Below, piece by piece: positions 13,703 to 22,286 of a stretch of DNA of 64,000 bases. The DNA comes from Paludisphaera soli (lineage in GTDB: Bacteria > Planctomycetota > Planctomycetia > Isosphaerales > Isosphaeraceae), in the NCBI RefSeq assembly GCF_011064595.1, contig NZ_JAALJI010000011.1, positions 62,001-126,000 of the forward strand, written 5' to 3'. The position numbers were made by a program, and so were the translations under genes. The notes under the pieces are model-generated. The model had not been told where the DNA came from. It saw nothing but the letters and a program-made list of their open reading frames with translations, and searched no databases. Numbering within the stretch: the first letter of the stretch is position 1; each line of letters starts with the position of its first letter.

Positions 13703-16700
13703 TCACCCCGCCGGCCAGCGGTAGCGGCTCGCGCCGTTGGGCTTGAGGCGCATCCAGCGGCCGTCGAAGGTGGGGGCGACGCGGGGGGTGGAGCCCCCCT
13801 CGGCGCGGAACTCGGCGGGCTTGCCGAAGCGGGCGGTGTCGAGCTGCAGGGAAAACGCCCGGTCGCGCGGGACGACGTGGGCGACCCATTCCGAGCCCAC
13901 CTTGCGGATCGAGACGCCGCCGTCGGTCCTCACCGGGCCGAAATCGACGATCTTGCCCCCCAGGTTCAGGTTGACACGATGGATCGCGGCGCGGTCGGCG
14001 GCGGGGGCCTTCTCGGGGATGAACCGGAGGGCCTTGCCGCCTTCGGAGACGCGGAGGACCCCCAGGAGGTTGCGGCCGGATGAGTCGGTGGGGCCTTCCA
14101 GGGCCACCCGACCCGCGCCGGGGACGTGGAAGCCGATCGTCCAGGCGTAGTCGCCGTCGGGGAGGTCGTCGGGGATGCGGATGGCGTGGGGGCCGTCGTC
14201 GACGGTCGTGCCGGGCTTCCACTGGGTCGTCGGCCTCGCCAGGCCGTGGTCCTGCTGGAAGAGGATCTCGGAGTCGTCGCCGCCCACCTTGCCGAAGTGG
14301 ACGAAGGCGTGGTAGTCCTCCTTCAAGGGCTCGCGGACCTTCCAGGTGTACGAGGCGGCGAAGGTCCGGGGCCCGGTCTGGCGGAAGGCGACGCCCGGCT
14401 GGACGCGGCGGACGCCCGAGACGTCCCAGTCGGCCGCCGATCGCGCGTTGGCGAAGAACGAGTCCGGCGTCTCCACGCAGTCGGTCACGATCCCGTTGCG
14501 GAGCGTCGTCCCGGCCGTCAGCCCCGGGGCGCGGGCGAACCAGCCGAAGCGGGGAAGCTCCACCCCGTCGACCTGGAGCGGCTCGGCCGACTGGTTCGCG
14601 AAGACGGTCAGGCCGCCGTCGTACCGCACGCGGACGCGATTCCAGGCGTCGGGCGTGGAGCCCCCCGCGCGAATCACGGCCGAGGCGTCCTCCCATCGAC
14701 CGTCTTGCTCGTACTGGATCTGGGTGACGGGGGCCGTCGCCGAGCGGCTCGTCACCGGCCGCGTCAGGTTGGATTCGAGCCAGGCCAGGGGGACCGACGC
14801 CCAGGCCTCGCCGCTGAGGAAGCCGGCGTGGCCGAAGGCGATCTCCTGCATCCGGTACTGGTCGAGCACGGCGATCGGCGGCAAGGCCCCGCGCGGCGCG
14901 CGGGCCCTGTCATACCAGCGATCGTAATAGCCCATGCCGTGGTTGAGCTGGAGCGGGTGGATCTTCAGGAGGTCGAAGTCGACGAACAGGGGGGCGTCGA
15001 GGCCCCCTTCGCCGGGCCACCCCGAGCCGAACTGGGCCTCGACGCCGTCGAGCAGGCCGCTCCAGTACCAGTGGTGGTTCCCCTCGCCGAAGACCGGCCC
15101 GCCGTGGGTCTCGCGGAGGAAGTTCCAGGTCTCGCGATGGGCCTGCCGCACCCGCCGGAACGTCCCCGCGCCGTCGAGCCCCGCCTGCTGGTCGACGTGG
15201 AACCACGGGGGGACCGACGAGTTCACGTCGAGGAAGCCGGCCTCCGTGTCGTACCGGCGGTGGATCTCGGGCGACTGGGTTTTCGCTAGGTCGAGCATCG
15301 CCGTGGGCTTGATCGCGAACGACTGGATCTTGTTGCCGGGGTGGAACCAGGCGTTCTGCCGCTTGCCTTCCGAGTCGACCGCGATGTGCGTCTCGTCGAA
15401 CCCCTCGAAGTTCGGGTAGTAGTCGACGTAGTTCTCGTGCAGCGCGATCAGGTAGCCCAGGCGTCGGCCCGTCGCCCTGAGGGCCCGCATGCCGGCCTCG
15501 CCCCCTTTGTCCTCGGCGGCCGGATAGTGGGCCGGCAGGCCGTTGTCGTAGCCGTCGCGCTGCCAGTCGTGGATGATGACCGCCAGGCGTTCCAGGCCGG
15601 CGTCGTGCAGGGCCTCCAGCTTCCTGGCGATGTCGGCGTAGCGGCCTCCCCAGACATCGAGCACGACTCGATCGGCCAGGTCCTTGATGTGGGGCGAGGG
15701 CGGGTTCGGGATGTTGGGCAGGACCTCGTCGACGTTCCAGGCGGCCGAGTAGAGGAACCGTTCGCTCGGCGCGATCCGGGAGCCGTCGGTGAGCGCCTGG
15801 TAGACGGCGCGGGCGGCGTCGTGTCGCGAGGCCGCGGAGGTCGTCCAATCGAGCTGGCTGGAGACGAACAGGTCCTCGGCCGGCAGGTAGGAGACCTTGT
15901 TGTCGTAGTACGGCGTCGGCACGTCGCGGCGGGAGGCGACGGGCCCCCAGGAGCCGGCGTCGATCTGCTCGGCGACGGGCCGGTCGAGGCTCACGTCGAG
16001 CGCCAGGCTCCGGCCGGCGAGGGAGGCCTTCACGCGGAGCGTGGCGGGCTCGCCGTCGACCTCGAACGTGCGGACGAGGGCGGGGCCGTCGGCCGACTCG
16101 TCCCACCGGGCGTCGAGCGGCCGCGCGGGGCCGGTCCAGACGATTCGCGCGGTGGTCGCGAGCGGGACGCGGGCGGCGGGCGAGCCCTTGCGGTCGGCCT
16201 CCAGGACGAGCCCCCCCAGGACGTCCGGATCGCTCGCGTTCGAGGCTTCGGCGCCGGCCTCGCGGGCGGTCGCCGGGAGCGTCCAGCGGTAGGCGAACGA
16301 GCCGTAGTCGTCGACGGAGCGGAGGACGAAGGCGTCGCCGTCGCGGCGGATCTCGACCTTCGCGGGCGAGGCGGCCGGCGGGGCCAGCCCCTTATCCGGC
16401 CTCGAAGCCAGGCTCCGGAAGGAGACCGGAGGCGGGGCGGGGTGCGAGGCCGGGGCCGGCCGGAAGCCGTCCAGGACGATCCGGCGGCAGCCCCAGAGGC
16501 CGAAGTCGAAGCTGGAATCCCCCTTGGGGCCGCAGTCGACCTCGAACCGGAGGACGACGACCCGTCCCGCCTCGGCCGTCAGGTCGAACGCGAAGGGCTT
16601 CCAGGCGGCGTCGGCGCGCAACTCGTCGAGCAGCGGCTCGCCGTCGGCGAGGACGCGGAACCGGACGCCGTCGGACTTGCCGACGCCGTCCTCGCGGAGG

Positions 16701-17047
16701 GCCGTGGCCCCTTCCAGCGCGATCCGCTTCGCCGCCGGCAGCGAGACGTGGAACTCCTGGAAGGCGGACCCGGTCCCGCCGCGCCAGGGGCAATGGTGGA
16801 GGATCGCCGGGCGACCGTTGCGGAGGCCGTCGGCCGTCAGGGCCACGCCCGTCCGGTCGTCGAACGCGCCGGTCCAGCCGACGGGGAATTCCTCCTCGGG
16901 CCGGCCTCGATAGGCGAAGCCGACCCGGTACAGGCCCACCTCGTCCAGGTTCCACGCCGGTGCGTCGGGCCGGACCACCAGGGGGTCGCCGGACGGCCCC
17001 CCCGCGCCGAAAACCGCCAGTCCCAGGATGAGAATCGAACCGCGCAT
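13703..17047 (-). CDS. Large secreted glycoside-hydrolase-like protein, 1,114 aa
   Basis: A signal peptide (MRGSILILGLAVFGAGG) opens the protein; the ATG at 17047 has GGGAGG 8 nt upstream. Residues roughly 25-200 look like a carbohydrate-binding-type beta domain. The middle resembles a TIM-barrel glycosidase: ERLAVIIHDWQRDGYDNGLP, GYLIALHENYVDYYPNFEG, TEAGFLDVNSSVPPWFHVD, GGPVFGEGNHHWYWSG. The C-terminal part again looks all-beta. The layout recalls DUF5696 and GH101-like proteins, and the Asp and Glu in LDVNSS and FGEGNHH could be catalytic, but the family is not certain. Probably cleaves a polysaccharide or glycoprotein outside the cytoplasm. Transcribed alone, convergent with the hydrolase across the MITE-like element. 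Confidence 0.75.
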   Translation of the reverse strand: MRGSILILGLAVFGAGGPSGDPLVVRPDAPAWNLDEVGLYRVGFAYRGRPEEEFPVGWTGAFDDRTGVALTADGLRNGRPAILHHCPWRGGTGSAFQEFHVSLPAAKRIALEGATALREDGVGKSDGVRFRVLADGEPLLDELRADAAWKPFAFDLTAEAGRVVVLRFEVDCGPKGDSSFDFGLWGCRRIVLDGFRPAPASHPAPPPVSFRSLASRPDKGLAPPAASPAKVEIRRDGDAFVLRSVDDYGSFAYRWTLPATAREAGAEASNASDPDVLGGLVLEADRKGSPAARVPLATTARIVWTGPARPLDARWDESADGPALVRTFEVDGEPATLRVKASLAGRSLALDVSLDRPVAEQIDAGSWGPVASRRDVPTPYYDNKVSYLPAEDLFVSSQLDWTTSAASRHDAARAVYQALTDGSRIAPSERFLYSAAWNVDEVLPNIPNPPSPHIKDLADRVVLDVWGGRYADIARKLEALHDAGLERLAVIIHDWQRDGYDNGLPAHYPAAEDKGGEAGMRALRATGRRLGYLIALHENYVDYYPNFEGFDETHIAVDSEGKRQNAWFHPGNKIQSFAIKPTAMLDLAKTQSPEIHRRYDTEAGFLDVNSSVPPWFHVDQQAGLDGAGTFRRVRQAHRETWNFLRETHGGPVFGEGNHHWYWSGLLDGVEAQFGSGWPGEGGLDAPLFVDFDLLKIHPLQLNHGMGYYDRWYDRARAPRGALPPIAVLDQYRMQEIAFGHAGFLSGEAWASVPLAWLESNLTRPVTSRSATAPVTQIQYEQDGRWEDASAVIRAGGSTPDAWNRVRVRYDGGLTVFANQSAEPLQVDGVELPRFGWFARAPGLTAGTTLRNGIVTDCVETPDSFFANARSAADWDVSGVRRVQPGVAFRQTGPRTFAASYTWKVREPLKEDYHAFVHFGKVGGDDSEILFQQDHGLARPTTQWKPGTTVDDGPHAIRIPDDLPDGDYAWTIGFHVPGAGRVALEGPTDSSGRNLLGVLRVSEGGKALRFIPEKAPAADRAAIHRVNLNLGGKIVDFGPVRTDGGVSIRKVGSEWVAHVVPRDRAFSLQLDTARFGKPAEFRAEGGSTPRVAPTFDGRWMRLKPNGASRYRWPAG

Positions 17048-17260
17048 CGCGTGCCTCCCCGGCGGGCTTTCGGCTCCGCGAGGAATCCCCCATCGCGGAC
17101 GTGCGGCCTCGCACCCTCGCGCGGAAGTCGACCCGCCTCCGAGCCCTTTTATAGGACATCCCGGGGGCCCGCGGAACCATCCTCCGTCGGCGACGGGCCA
17201 ACGCCCTGGATGGGGCGGCCGGGGGCCCCCGCCTCGCGAAAATTCGGGCTCCGGCCCGGT

Positions 17261-17290
17261 TTGGACCGGCGTTTGCAATTAAGGTTATCT
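17261..17290 (+). promoter_or_regulatory. Candidate promoter in the 17048-17656 intergenic region
   Basis: TTGGAC (17261-17266), an 18-bp spacer that is AT-rich for this genome, and TTATCT (17285-17290) point toward the small membrane peptide gene at 17657. The rest of the 609-bp gap between the glycosidase-like gene (minus) and that gene shows no reading frame I trust. It contains the GATCC run at 17603-17622, and I recognise no riboswitch in it. Confidence 0.4.
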
Positions 17291-17602
17291 TGAAAGCCCT
17301 CCGAGCCGTCGCGACGACGATCGGGAGGAGCCCTCCCGTCGTGCCGAGGGCGGTTCGCTGGTTTTCCCCCGTCGCGACGCGATGCCGGGGGGAGGTCGAG
17401 CCGTGCCGCGCACCGATCGCGGGGGCGTCCGACCGCCGCGATGCGGCTTGCCGGGCGTTCGGAATCCGGGTACATCACCGAAGAAAGGCCGGGAAGCCGC
17501 ATCGTCGCGACACTTTCATGAAGGAACGGTGTTGAGAACGTATCGGCCGCGAGAGGCGAAGATGCCCGGCGGCCGGGCCGGTCTCGGGAGAATTCCGGCC
17601 CT

Positions 17603-17622
17603 GATCCGATCCGATCCGATCT
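17603..17622. repeat. GATCC pentanucleotide run
   Basis: Three perfect GATCC units plus GATCT, the complement of the unit repeated at 1566-1600. It ends about 18 bp before the ribosome-binding site of the 68-aa gene, so length changes could alter that leader. Confidence 0.8.
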
Positions 17623-17656
17623 GGGGCGAGGCGAACCGAACAGGAGGAAAGCCAAC

Positions 17657-17863
17657 ATGCGTCAGCTCACCGACCTCGCCGTCTGGGCGGGCCTGATCCT
17701 TCTCACGATGGGCGTCGTCTACTACACGCCGAAGGTGGCCGAGTACATGGCGTCCGAACCCAAGCCGCCCATCGTCACGTCCCCCCGCTCGGGCGCGCCG
17801 GGGGCGCGGCACTTGATGCACCACCAGGCCCGGCACTTCGGCGAGGCCCGCCCGGTCCACTGA
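17657..17863 (+). CDS. Small single-pass membrane protein, 68 aa
   Basis: A strong ribosome-binding site (AGGAGG, 10 nt upstream) precedes MRQLTDLAVWAGLILLTMG. One transmembrane segment (about 8-25) is followed by YYTPKVAEYMASEPKPP and a His/Arg-rich tail (HLMHHQARHFGEARPVH) that could bind metal or simply be basic. No family recognised. Codon choice is typical of local genes, and it has its own candidate promoter and a downstream hairpin terminator, so it looks like an independent, expressed unit. It precedes the DUF1559 gene but is separated from it by the hairpin. Confidence 0.65.
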   Translation: MRQLTDLAVWAGLILLTMGVVYYTPKVAEYMASEPKPPIVTSPRSGAPGARHLMHHQARHFGEARPVH

Positions 17864-17880
17864 TCGATCGGGGGGCGAAG

Positions 17881-17904
17881 GATCCGGAGAAGATTCTCCG
17901 GATC
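17881..17904 (+). terminator. Perfect hairpin after the 68-aa gene
   Basis: GATCCGGAGAA and TTCTCCGGATC are perfect complements around a 2-nt centre, 18 bp after the stop codon, followed by the T-rich TTCATTCAGTTCT. This fits an intrinsic terminator; a dimeric-protein operator is the alternative. Confidence 0.55.
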
Positions 17905-17945
17905 TTCATTCAGTTCTCGCCGATTCGCCACGGCTTCCTGGTGAG

Positions 17946-17993
17946 ATGATGCTCGTGTCGCGGGATTTCGCCATCCACCCGTCCGAGCATCAT
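17946..17993 (+). promoter_or_regulatory. Leader hairpin directly upstream of the DUF1559 start
   Basis: ATGATGCTCG (17946-17955) and CGAGCATCAT (17984-17993) are perfect 10-bp complementary arms around a 28-nt loop, ending 4 nt before the ATG at 17998. No Shine-Dalgarno sequence lies between the hairpin and the ATG, so in RNA the stem would cover the ribosome landing site. Confidence 0.5.
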
Positions 17994-17997
17994 TCCC

Positions 17998-19137
17998 ATG
18001 AGCGTCCGTCGAGCCCGAGTCCACCGTCCCGCGTTCACCCTGATCGAGCTGCTGGTGGTGATCGCGATCATCGCCGTCCTCATCGCCCTGCTGCTGCCGG
18101 CCGTCCAGAGCGCCCGCGAGGCCGCCCGCCGGATCCAGTGCACGAACAACATGAAGCAGCTAGGGCTGGCGTTCCACAACTATGAGAGCAGCGTGGGGGC
18201 CTTCCCGCCGACCACGATCCTGACCCCAGCGCCCACCGGCGGGCCCGGTTCCTGGCAGTTCGAGTCGTCCTGGAGCGCGTTCGCCCGCTCGACGTCGTAC
18301 CTGGAGCAGGGCGCCTTCGCCAACTCGATCAACTTCAGCCTGACCTACAGCCACAAGGCGAACACGACCGTCTCCAACCTGCCGCTGGCGACGCTCTACT
18401 GCCCCAGCGACCCGGGCTCGCACATCGACGACGGCTCGCTCGGCGGCACCTTCTACGCGACGACCAGCTACGGCGTCTGCTCCGGCGACTGGTACGTCTT
18501 CTCGGTGAACTGGGGCTCCACCAACACCCTCGGCCCCAAGAACGGGTCGCTGTTCGGCCCCAACACGGCCCGCAAGATCGCCGAGGTCACCGACGGCCTG
18601 AGCAACACCATGATGGCCTCCGAGGGGCTCATCGGCCACGGCCAGATGCGCAGCTGCATCCCCTCGCCGACCGCCCCCTCGACCTCGGGGATCGGGGCCT
18701 GGACCCCCACCAACATCCCCGCCCCCGGCCCGGCCTCGGTGCAGGCGCTGACCGAGCTGGTCGCGTCGTGCGGCGCGGCGACGGGCAAGGTGAAGGCGGG
18801 GGGCCCGATCGGCCACACCCGCTGGTGCAACGGCGGCGTCTACTACTCGGGCTTCACCACGGCGATGACCCCGAATCCAGGCTTCCGGGCGGTCAGCCGC
18901 GCCGACGGCTTCTCGAACGCGGGCAAGAACGTCTCGATGGACTGGGACTCGACCGACGAGAACGACGGCGGGCCGACCTACATGTCGCTGGCCGCCACCA
19001 GCCGCCACTCCGGCGGGGTCAACGCCCTGATGGCCGACGGCTCGGTCCGGTTCGTCAAGGACTCGGTCGCGGCGACCGCCTGGCGGGCCCTCGGCACCGT
19101 CGCCGCCGGCGAAGTCGTCTCGTCCGACTCCTACTGA
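17998..19137 (+). CDS. DUF1559 pseudopilin-like protein
   Basis: 379 aa. A type IV prepilin-style N-terminus (basic head, then [20 protein letters not shown]) leads through [21 protein letters not shown] into a large beta-rich DUF1559 (SBP_bac_10-like) domain. The C-terminus carries the family's [12 protein letters not shown] box and ends GEVVSSDSY. The head would be cleaved by a prepilin peptidase and methylated before assembly or membrane anchoring. DUF1559 proteins are hugely expanded in Planctomycetota and their role is unsettled. The start lacks a Shine-Dalgarno sequence and sits behind a perfect hairpin. Followed by a small lipoprotein, the same arrangement as at 38-39 kb. Confidence 0.95.
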   Translation: MSVRRARVHRPAFTLIELLVVIAIIAVLIALLLPAVQSAREAARRIQCTNNMKQLGLAFHNYESSVGAFPPTTILTPAPTGGPGSWQFESSWSAFARSTSYLEQGAFANSINFSLTYSHKANTTVSNLPLATLYCPSDPGSHIDDGSLGGTFYATTSYGVCSGDWYVFSVNWGSTNTLGPKNGSLFGPNTARKIAEVTDGLSNTMMASEGLIGHGQMRSCIPSPTAPSTSGIGAWTPTNIPAPGPASVQALTELVASCGAATGKVKAGGPIGHTRWCNGGVYYSGFTTAMTPNPGFRAVSRADGFSNAGKNVSMDWDSTDENDGGPTYMSLAATSRHSGGVNALMADGSVRFVKDSVAATAWRALGTVAAGEVVSSDSY

Positions 19138-19156
19138 CCCGAGCGAGGCCCCTGCC

Positions 19157-19558
19157 ATGAGTCTTCGCTCTCGCTCCGCCGCGGCCGCACTCCTCGCCCT
19201 CGGGTTGGCGGCGGCCCTCCTCGCCCCGGGCTGCGGCTCCTCGTCGGCCCAGCCGCCGGCGGGGTCGATCGTCCCGGTCAAGGGCGTCGTCACCTACAAG
19301 GGGAAGCCGCTCGCCCGGGGGACCATCGTCTTCGAGCCCGACTCCGGGCGTGAGGCCCAGGGCGAGATCAAGGCCGACGGCTCCTTCGTCCTGACCACGT
19401 TCCTCCCTGACGACGGCGCCACGCCCGGCGTGCACCGGGTCGCCGTCGCCGGCCTGCCCAAGAACGTCCTCCCCCTGAAGTTCCAGAACGTGGGCTCGTC
19501 CGGCGTCGAGGTGGAAGTCGCCGCCGGCAAGAGCGAATACGCGATCGTACTTAAGTGA
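19157..19558 (+). CDS. Small secreted lipoprotein with transthyretin/CarboxypepD-like beta domain
   Basis: 133 aa. The N-terminus (AAALLALGLAAALLAPGCGSS) is a lipoprotein signal with a weak lipobox and Cys26 as the modified residue. The mature part reads VKGVVTYKGKPLARGTIVFEP, then GEIKADGSFVLTTFLP, the pattern of carboxypeptidase-regulatory-like beta sandwiches that in planctomycetes follow DUF1559 genes. It starts 19 bp after the DUF1559 stop and so is almost certainly co-transcribed with it. Probably a partner anchored to the outer face of a membrane; exact role unknown. Confidence 0.88.
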   Translation: MSLRSRSAAAALLALGLAAALLAPGCGSSSAQPPAGSIVPVKGVVTYKGKPLARGTIVFEPDSGREAQGEIKADGSFVLTTFLPDDGATPGVHRVAVAGLPKNVLPLKFQNVGSSGVEVEVAAGKSEYAIVLK

Positions 19559-19568
19559 CCCGAAGTTC

Positions 19569-19599
19569 GGCCGGTCGTCGCCCCCCGCGACGGCCGGCC
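19569..19599 (+). terminator. Hairpin after the DUF1559/lipoprotein pair
   Basis: Arms 19569-19580 and 19588-19599 pair over 12 bp with one G-U, around a 7-nt loop, 11 bp after the lipoprotein stop. The tail CTCGCTTTCCCC is only weakly T-rich. Confidence 0.5.
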
Positions 19600-19740
19600 C
19601 CTCGCTTTCCCCCGCCGTCACGGACTTTGGGGGTCCCTCCTGACGGCTTTCCCCCCGGCGGGGAATGCTCGTCTCCGTCCACGCCCCTACGATCCGCGAC
19701 GGTCGGTCCTGTTTTCGAACCTCGCCAGGGAAGCCCCCCG

Positions 19741-20838
19741 ATGACCCGCCCCCGTTCCACGCGCCGCCTGATTCTGACCCTGGCCCTCGCGATGCCGGCC
19801 GTCGCCTTCGCCGACGATTTCACGGCCACGCCGGTCGTCGCGCCGGCGGAGTTCCTGGAGCCCGCCGAGGGGTCCTCGGGCTCGCTCCAGGTCGACCGGA
19901 CGATCGAGGCCTCGGCCCTGGAGCCGATCGGCGACGGCCGGTACGTCCTGGTCGCGCACGACAAGAAGGTCCCCTTGCGCCTCGTCGAGGCGGCGACCGG
20001 CCGCCAGGCGGGCGCGCTGACGAGCCCCCGGTTCCCGGCCGAGACCCCCAAGTCGTCCAAGTGGGAGGCGATGGCCGCGGACTCCGACGGCGCCTTCTAC
20101 GTCGTCGGCTCGCATTCGGGCAAGACCGAGGACGAGCGGCTCCAGCACCGCAGCCTGATCCGCTTCCGCCTGGAAACCGGGGTCGACGCCGCCGCGTCCA
20201 CGGTGGACGACGCCTCCTTCGCCTCCTGGCGGCTCGACGACGGGATCGTCGCCGCGCTCCGGGGCCTGGGCCTCCCGGAGGCGGCCGTGCAGAAGCGCAA
20301 GGTGGAGGGGCTGACGATCCGCGAGGGGGCCTCGGCGACCCCCGGCCGCCGCGAGCTGGTGGTCGGCCTCCGCGAGCCGGACGACCTCGTCCGCGCCTTC
20401 GTCGTGGACGTGACCGACGCCCCGGCCGACGGCTCGTCGCTGACGCTTGCGCCTCTGTTCGCCTTCGAGCCGGGCGAACGCGAGGGGGTCCGCCGCCAGC
20501 TCACGTCGCTGGAGTATGTGCCGGCGTGGCGGGGCTTCGCGATCGTCACGGCGACCGAGGACGACGCGAACGGCTTCCACGGCAACACGCTCTGGTTCGC
20601 CTCCGACGAGCGGATCGCCCGCGCCGGGGGCTCGACGATCGAGCCGGAGCTGGCCTGGGAGTTCGAGCCTGCGATGAAGGCCGAGGGGCTCTGCATCCTC
20701 CCCGGCCCCGCCTCGGCCGCGCCCGGCTCGGTGCGGTTCGCGATCGCGTTCGACAACGACGCCCACGTCACCGCCGCGCCCGGCCGCCTGGGGATCTTCG
20801 ACCTCGTCCGCCGCGCGTCGGATTCGTCGGCGGAGTGA
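19741..20838 (+). CDS. Secreted beta-propeller-like protein (DUF3616-like)
   Basis: 365 aa with a signal peptide (LILTLALAMPAVAFA, cleavage before DDF). The mature protein shows repeated strand-turn units such as EPIGDGRYVLVAHDKKVPL, WEAMAADSDGAFYVVGSHSG and EGLTIREGASATPGRRELVVGLR, and ends with AEGLCILPG and RFAIAFDNDAHV. The EGLT and EG(L/I) motifs with a nearby Asp are typical of DUF3616 and esterase-like phytase propellers, but the match is by pattern only. No catalytic set recognised. Transcribed alone downstream of the DUF1559 pair and convergent with the membrane hydrolase. Confidence 0.7.
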   Translation: MTRPRSTRRLILTLALAMPAVAFADDFTATPVVAPAEFLEPAEGSSGSLQVDRTIEASALEPIGDGRYVLVAHDKKVPLRLVEAATGRQAGALTSPRFPAETPKSSKWEAMAADSDGAFYVVGSHSGKTEDERLQHRSLIRFRLETGVDAAASTVDDASFASWRLDDGIVAALRGLGLPEAAVQKRKVEGLTIREGASATPGRRELVVGLREPDDLVRAFVVDVTDAPADGSSLTLAPLFAFEPGEREGVRRQLTSLEYVPAWRGFAIVTATEDDANGFHGNTLWFASDERIARAGGSTIEPELAWEFEPAMKAEGLCILPGPASAAPGSVRFAIAFDNDAHVTAAPGRLGIFDLVRRASDSSAE

Positions 20839-20840
20839 GG

Positions 20841-20860
20841 CCGAGCCGGGCTTCGGCCGA
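20841..20860. terminator. Short hairpin between convergent genes
   Basis: GGCCGA and TCGGCC arms around an 8-nt loop fill the 22-bp gap between the stops at 20838 and 20861. It could terminate both transcripts, though no T-tract follows. Confidence 0.35.
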
Positions 20861-22117
20861 TCAGGTCGGCGAGCCCGAACGCGCGTCGGCCGTGGCGGCG
20901 ACGAACCGGGCCACGGCCTGGGCGAACGCGGCGTGGTGCTCGAAGTGCCCGGCGTGCTTCGCCGGCGCGAGCTGGAGCAGGGTTCCCCGGGGGATGCCCT
21001 CGGCCATCACGACGCTCGCCGAGGGCGGGGTCGTCGAGTCGAGGTCGCCGTCGACCACCAGGGCCGGCACGGGGATCCTGGGGAGGGTCGCCGTCGCGTC
21101 GTAGCGGAGCATCCCGAACATCCCCCGCGCCAGCACGGAGGGGGTCGCCTTCAGGATGTAGCGGGCCATGAAGTCGAGCTGCCCGCGCGTCTCCCCGCCC
21201 GAGAACGAGTCCTTGTCGGTCGAACGGTGCGCCGATCCGTTCAGGTAGCTCATGACGTTCAGCGCCCGGACCAGCGGCGACAGGGCGATCGTCAGGTGCA
21301 GGAGCGGCTCGATGAGCGGCTTCTGGACGGCCGCGTAGAAGGCGGCGCCGGAGGTCGTCTCCACCGGGTTCTTGTAGGTCGTGTGGGCCAGCACCAGGCC
21401 CGAGACCCGGGTGCCGAGCGCCTCGGGGAAGAGGCGGCAGTAGGTGAGCATGATCATGCCGCCGATGCTGTGGCCGACCAGCGTCACGGGGCCGGCCCCG
21501 AGGTCGACGACCGCGTCGAGGTCGCGGGCCATCTTCTCCAGGCTGTAGTCGCGGTCGGCCGGCTGCGACGAGCGGCCGAGGCCCGGGAGGTCCCAGAGGA
21601 TCAGCCGGTGGCGGTCGCCCAGGTGCTTCTTCACGTAGAGCCACTCGTCCGAATCGACGCCCCAGCCGTGGGTCAGCACGAGCGTCGGCCCGTCCTCGGG
21701 GCCGTACCGCTCGACGTGCAGGTCGGTCCCGTCGGGCCGTCGCAGGCGCTCCGTCCGCCCCCTGAGGTCGTCCGCCAGGCCGGCGTCCCCCGCCTTGCGC
21801 ACGAGCGGGAAGCCGAACGACCCGCCCAGCGACAGGACGACGAGCGCCAGGCCCCCCAGCAAGGCCGCCGTCACCCGGTCGGCGCCGAGCGGCCGCCACT
21901 CGCGACGGACGACGACCGGGGGCTCGGCCTCGGCCTTCCCGTCGCGATCGCGATCACGATCGCGAGCCGGATCGGCGTCGGCGGCCACCGTCGTCCGGAC
22001 CTCGATCTCGCGGTGGTCGTACCAGTACTTGAGCAGGTAAAGGCCGCCGCCCAGGAGGGCGAGGGCGAGCAGGCCCCGGAGCCAGAGGCCCAGGATCTGG
22101 AACGGCATGAACGGCAT
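20861..22117 (-). CDS. Membrane-anchored alpha/beta hydrolase, 418 aa
   Basis: Two N-terminal hydrophobic segments (about 10-30 and 84-105) flank a charged stretch with an Arg-Asp repeat (residues 52-59). The catalytic domain follows: LVLTHGWGVDSDEWLY, LILWDLPGLGRSSQP, nucleophile elbow VTLVGHSIGGMIML (Ser217), DGDLDSTTPP and the His in AKHAGHFEHH. This is the epoxide-hydrolase/haloperoxidase-like fold; substrate unknown. The ATG at 22117 has GAGGA upstream. The second segment places the catalytic domain after an even number of passes, so its side of the membrane is unclear. It may follow the phosphate transporter gene in one transcript (169-bp gap). Confidence 0.85.
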   Translation of the reverse strand: MPFMPFQILGLWLRGLLALALLGGGLYLLKYWYDHREIEVRTTVAADADPARDRDRDRDGKAEAEPPVVVRREWRPLGADRVTAALLGGLALVVLSLGGSFGFPLVRKAGDAGLADDLRGRTERLRRPDGTDLHVERYGPEDGPTLVLTHGWGVDSDEWLYVKKHLGDRHRLILWDLPGLGRSSQPADRDYSLEKMARDLDAVVDLGAGPVTLVGHSIGGMIMLTYCRLFPEALGTRVSGLVLAHTTYKNPVETTSGAAFYAAVQKPLIEPLLHLTIALSPLVRALNVMSYLNGSAHRSTDKDSFSGGETRGQLDFMARYILKATPSVLARGMFGMLRYDATATLPRIPVPALVVDGDLDSTTPPSASVVMAEGIPRGTLLQLAPAKHAGHFEHHAAFAQAVARFVAATADARSGSPT

Positions 22118-22286
22118 GGCGCGAGTCCTCCCCGGCGCGTCGGGCGCCGATCCGCGAGGCGCGAGGCCGCCCGCTCGGATTGCGTCGGGACACGGCGTCG
22201 GCCCCGGCGGCCCTTGGAGGGGCCGCCGGCACCGGAACCTACGTCGCAACTGTCGAGCCAATCCCGAAGGAGGGGCCCGCCTCGGC

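Noticed and set aside
13512-13724. Short frame across the MITE-like element
   Set aside because: It reads through the inverted repeats and hairpins and has no coding character; the DNA is better explained as a non-coding mobile element.
17291-17656. Possible cobalamin or other riboswitch in the leader of the 68-aa gene
   Set aside because: I could not find the conserved boxes of any riboswitch class; GC-rich sequence folds easily by chance.
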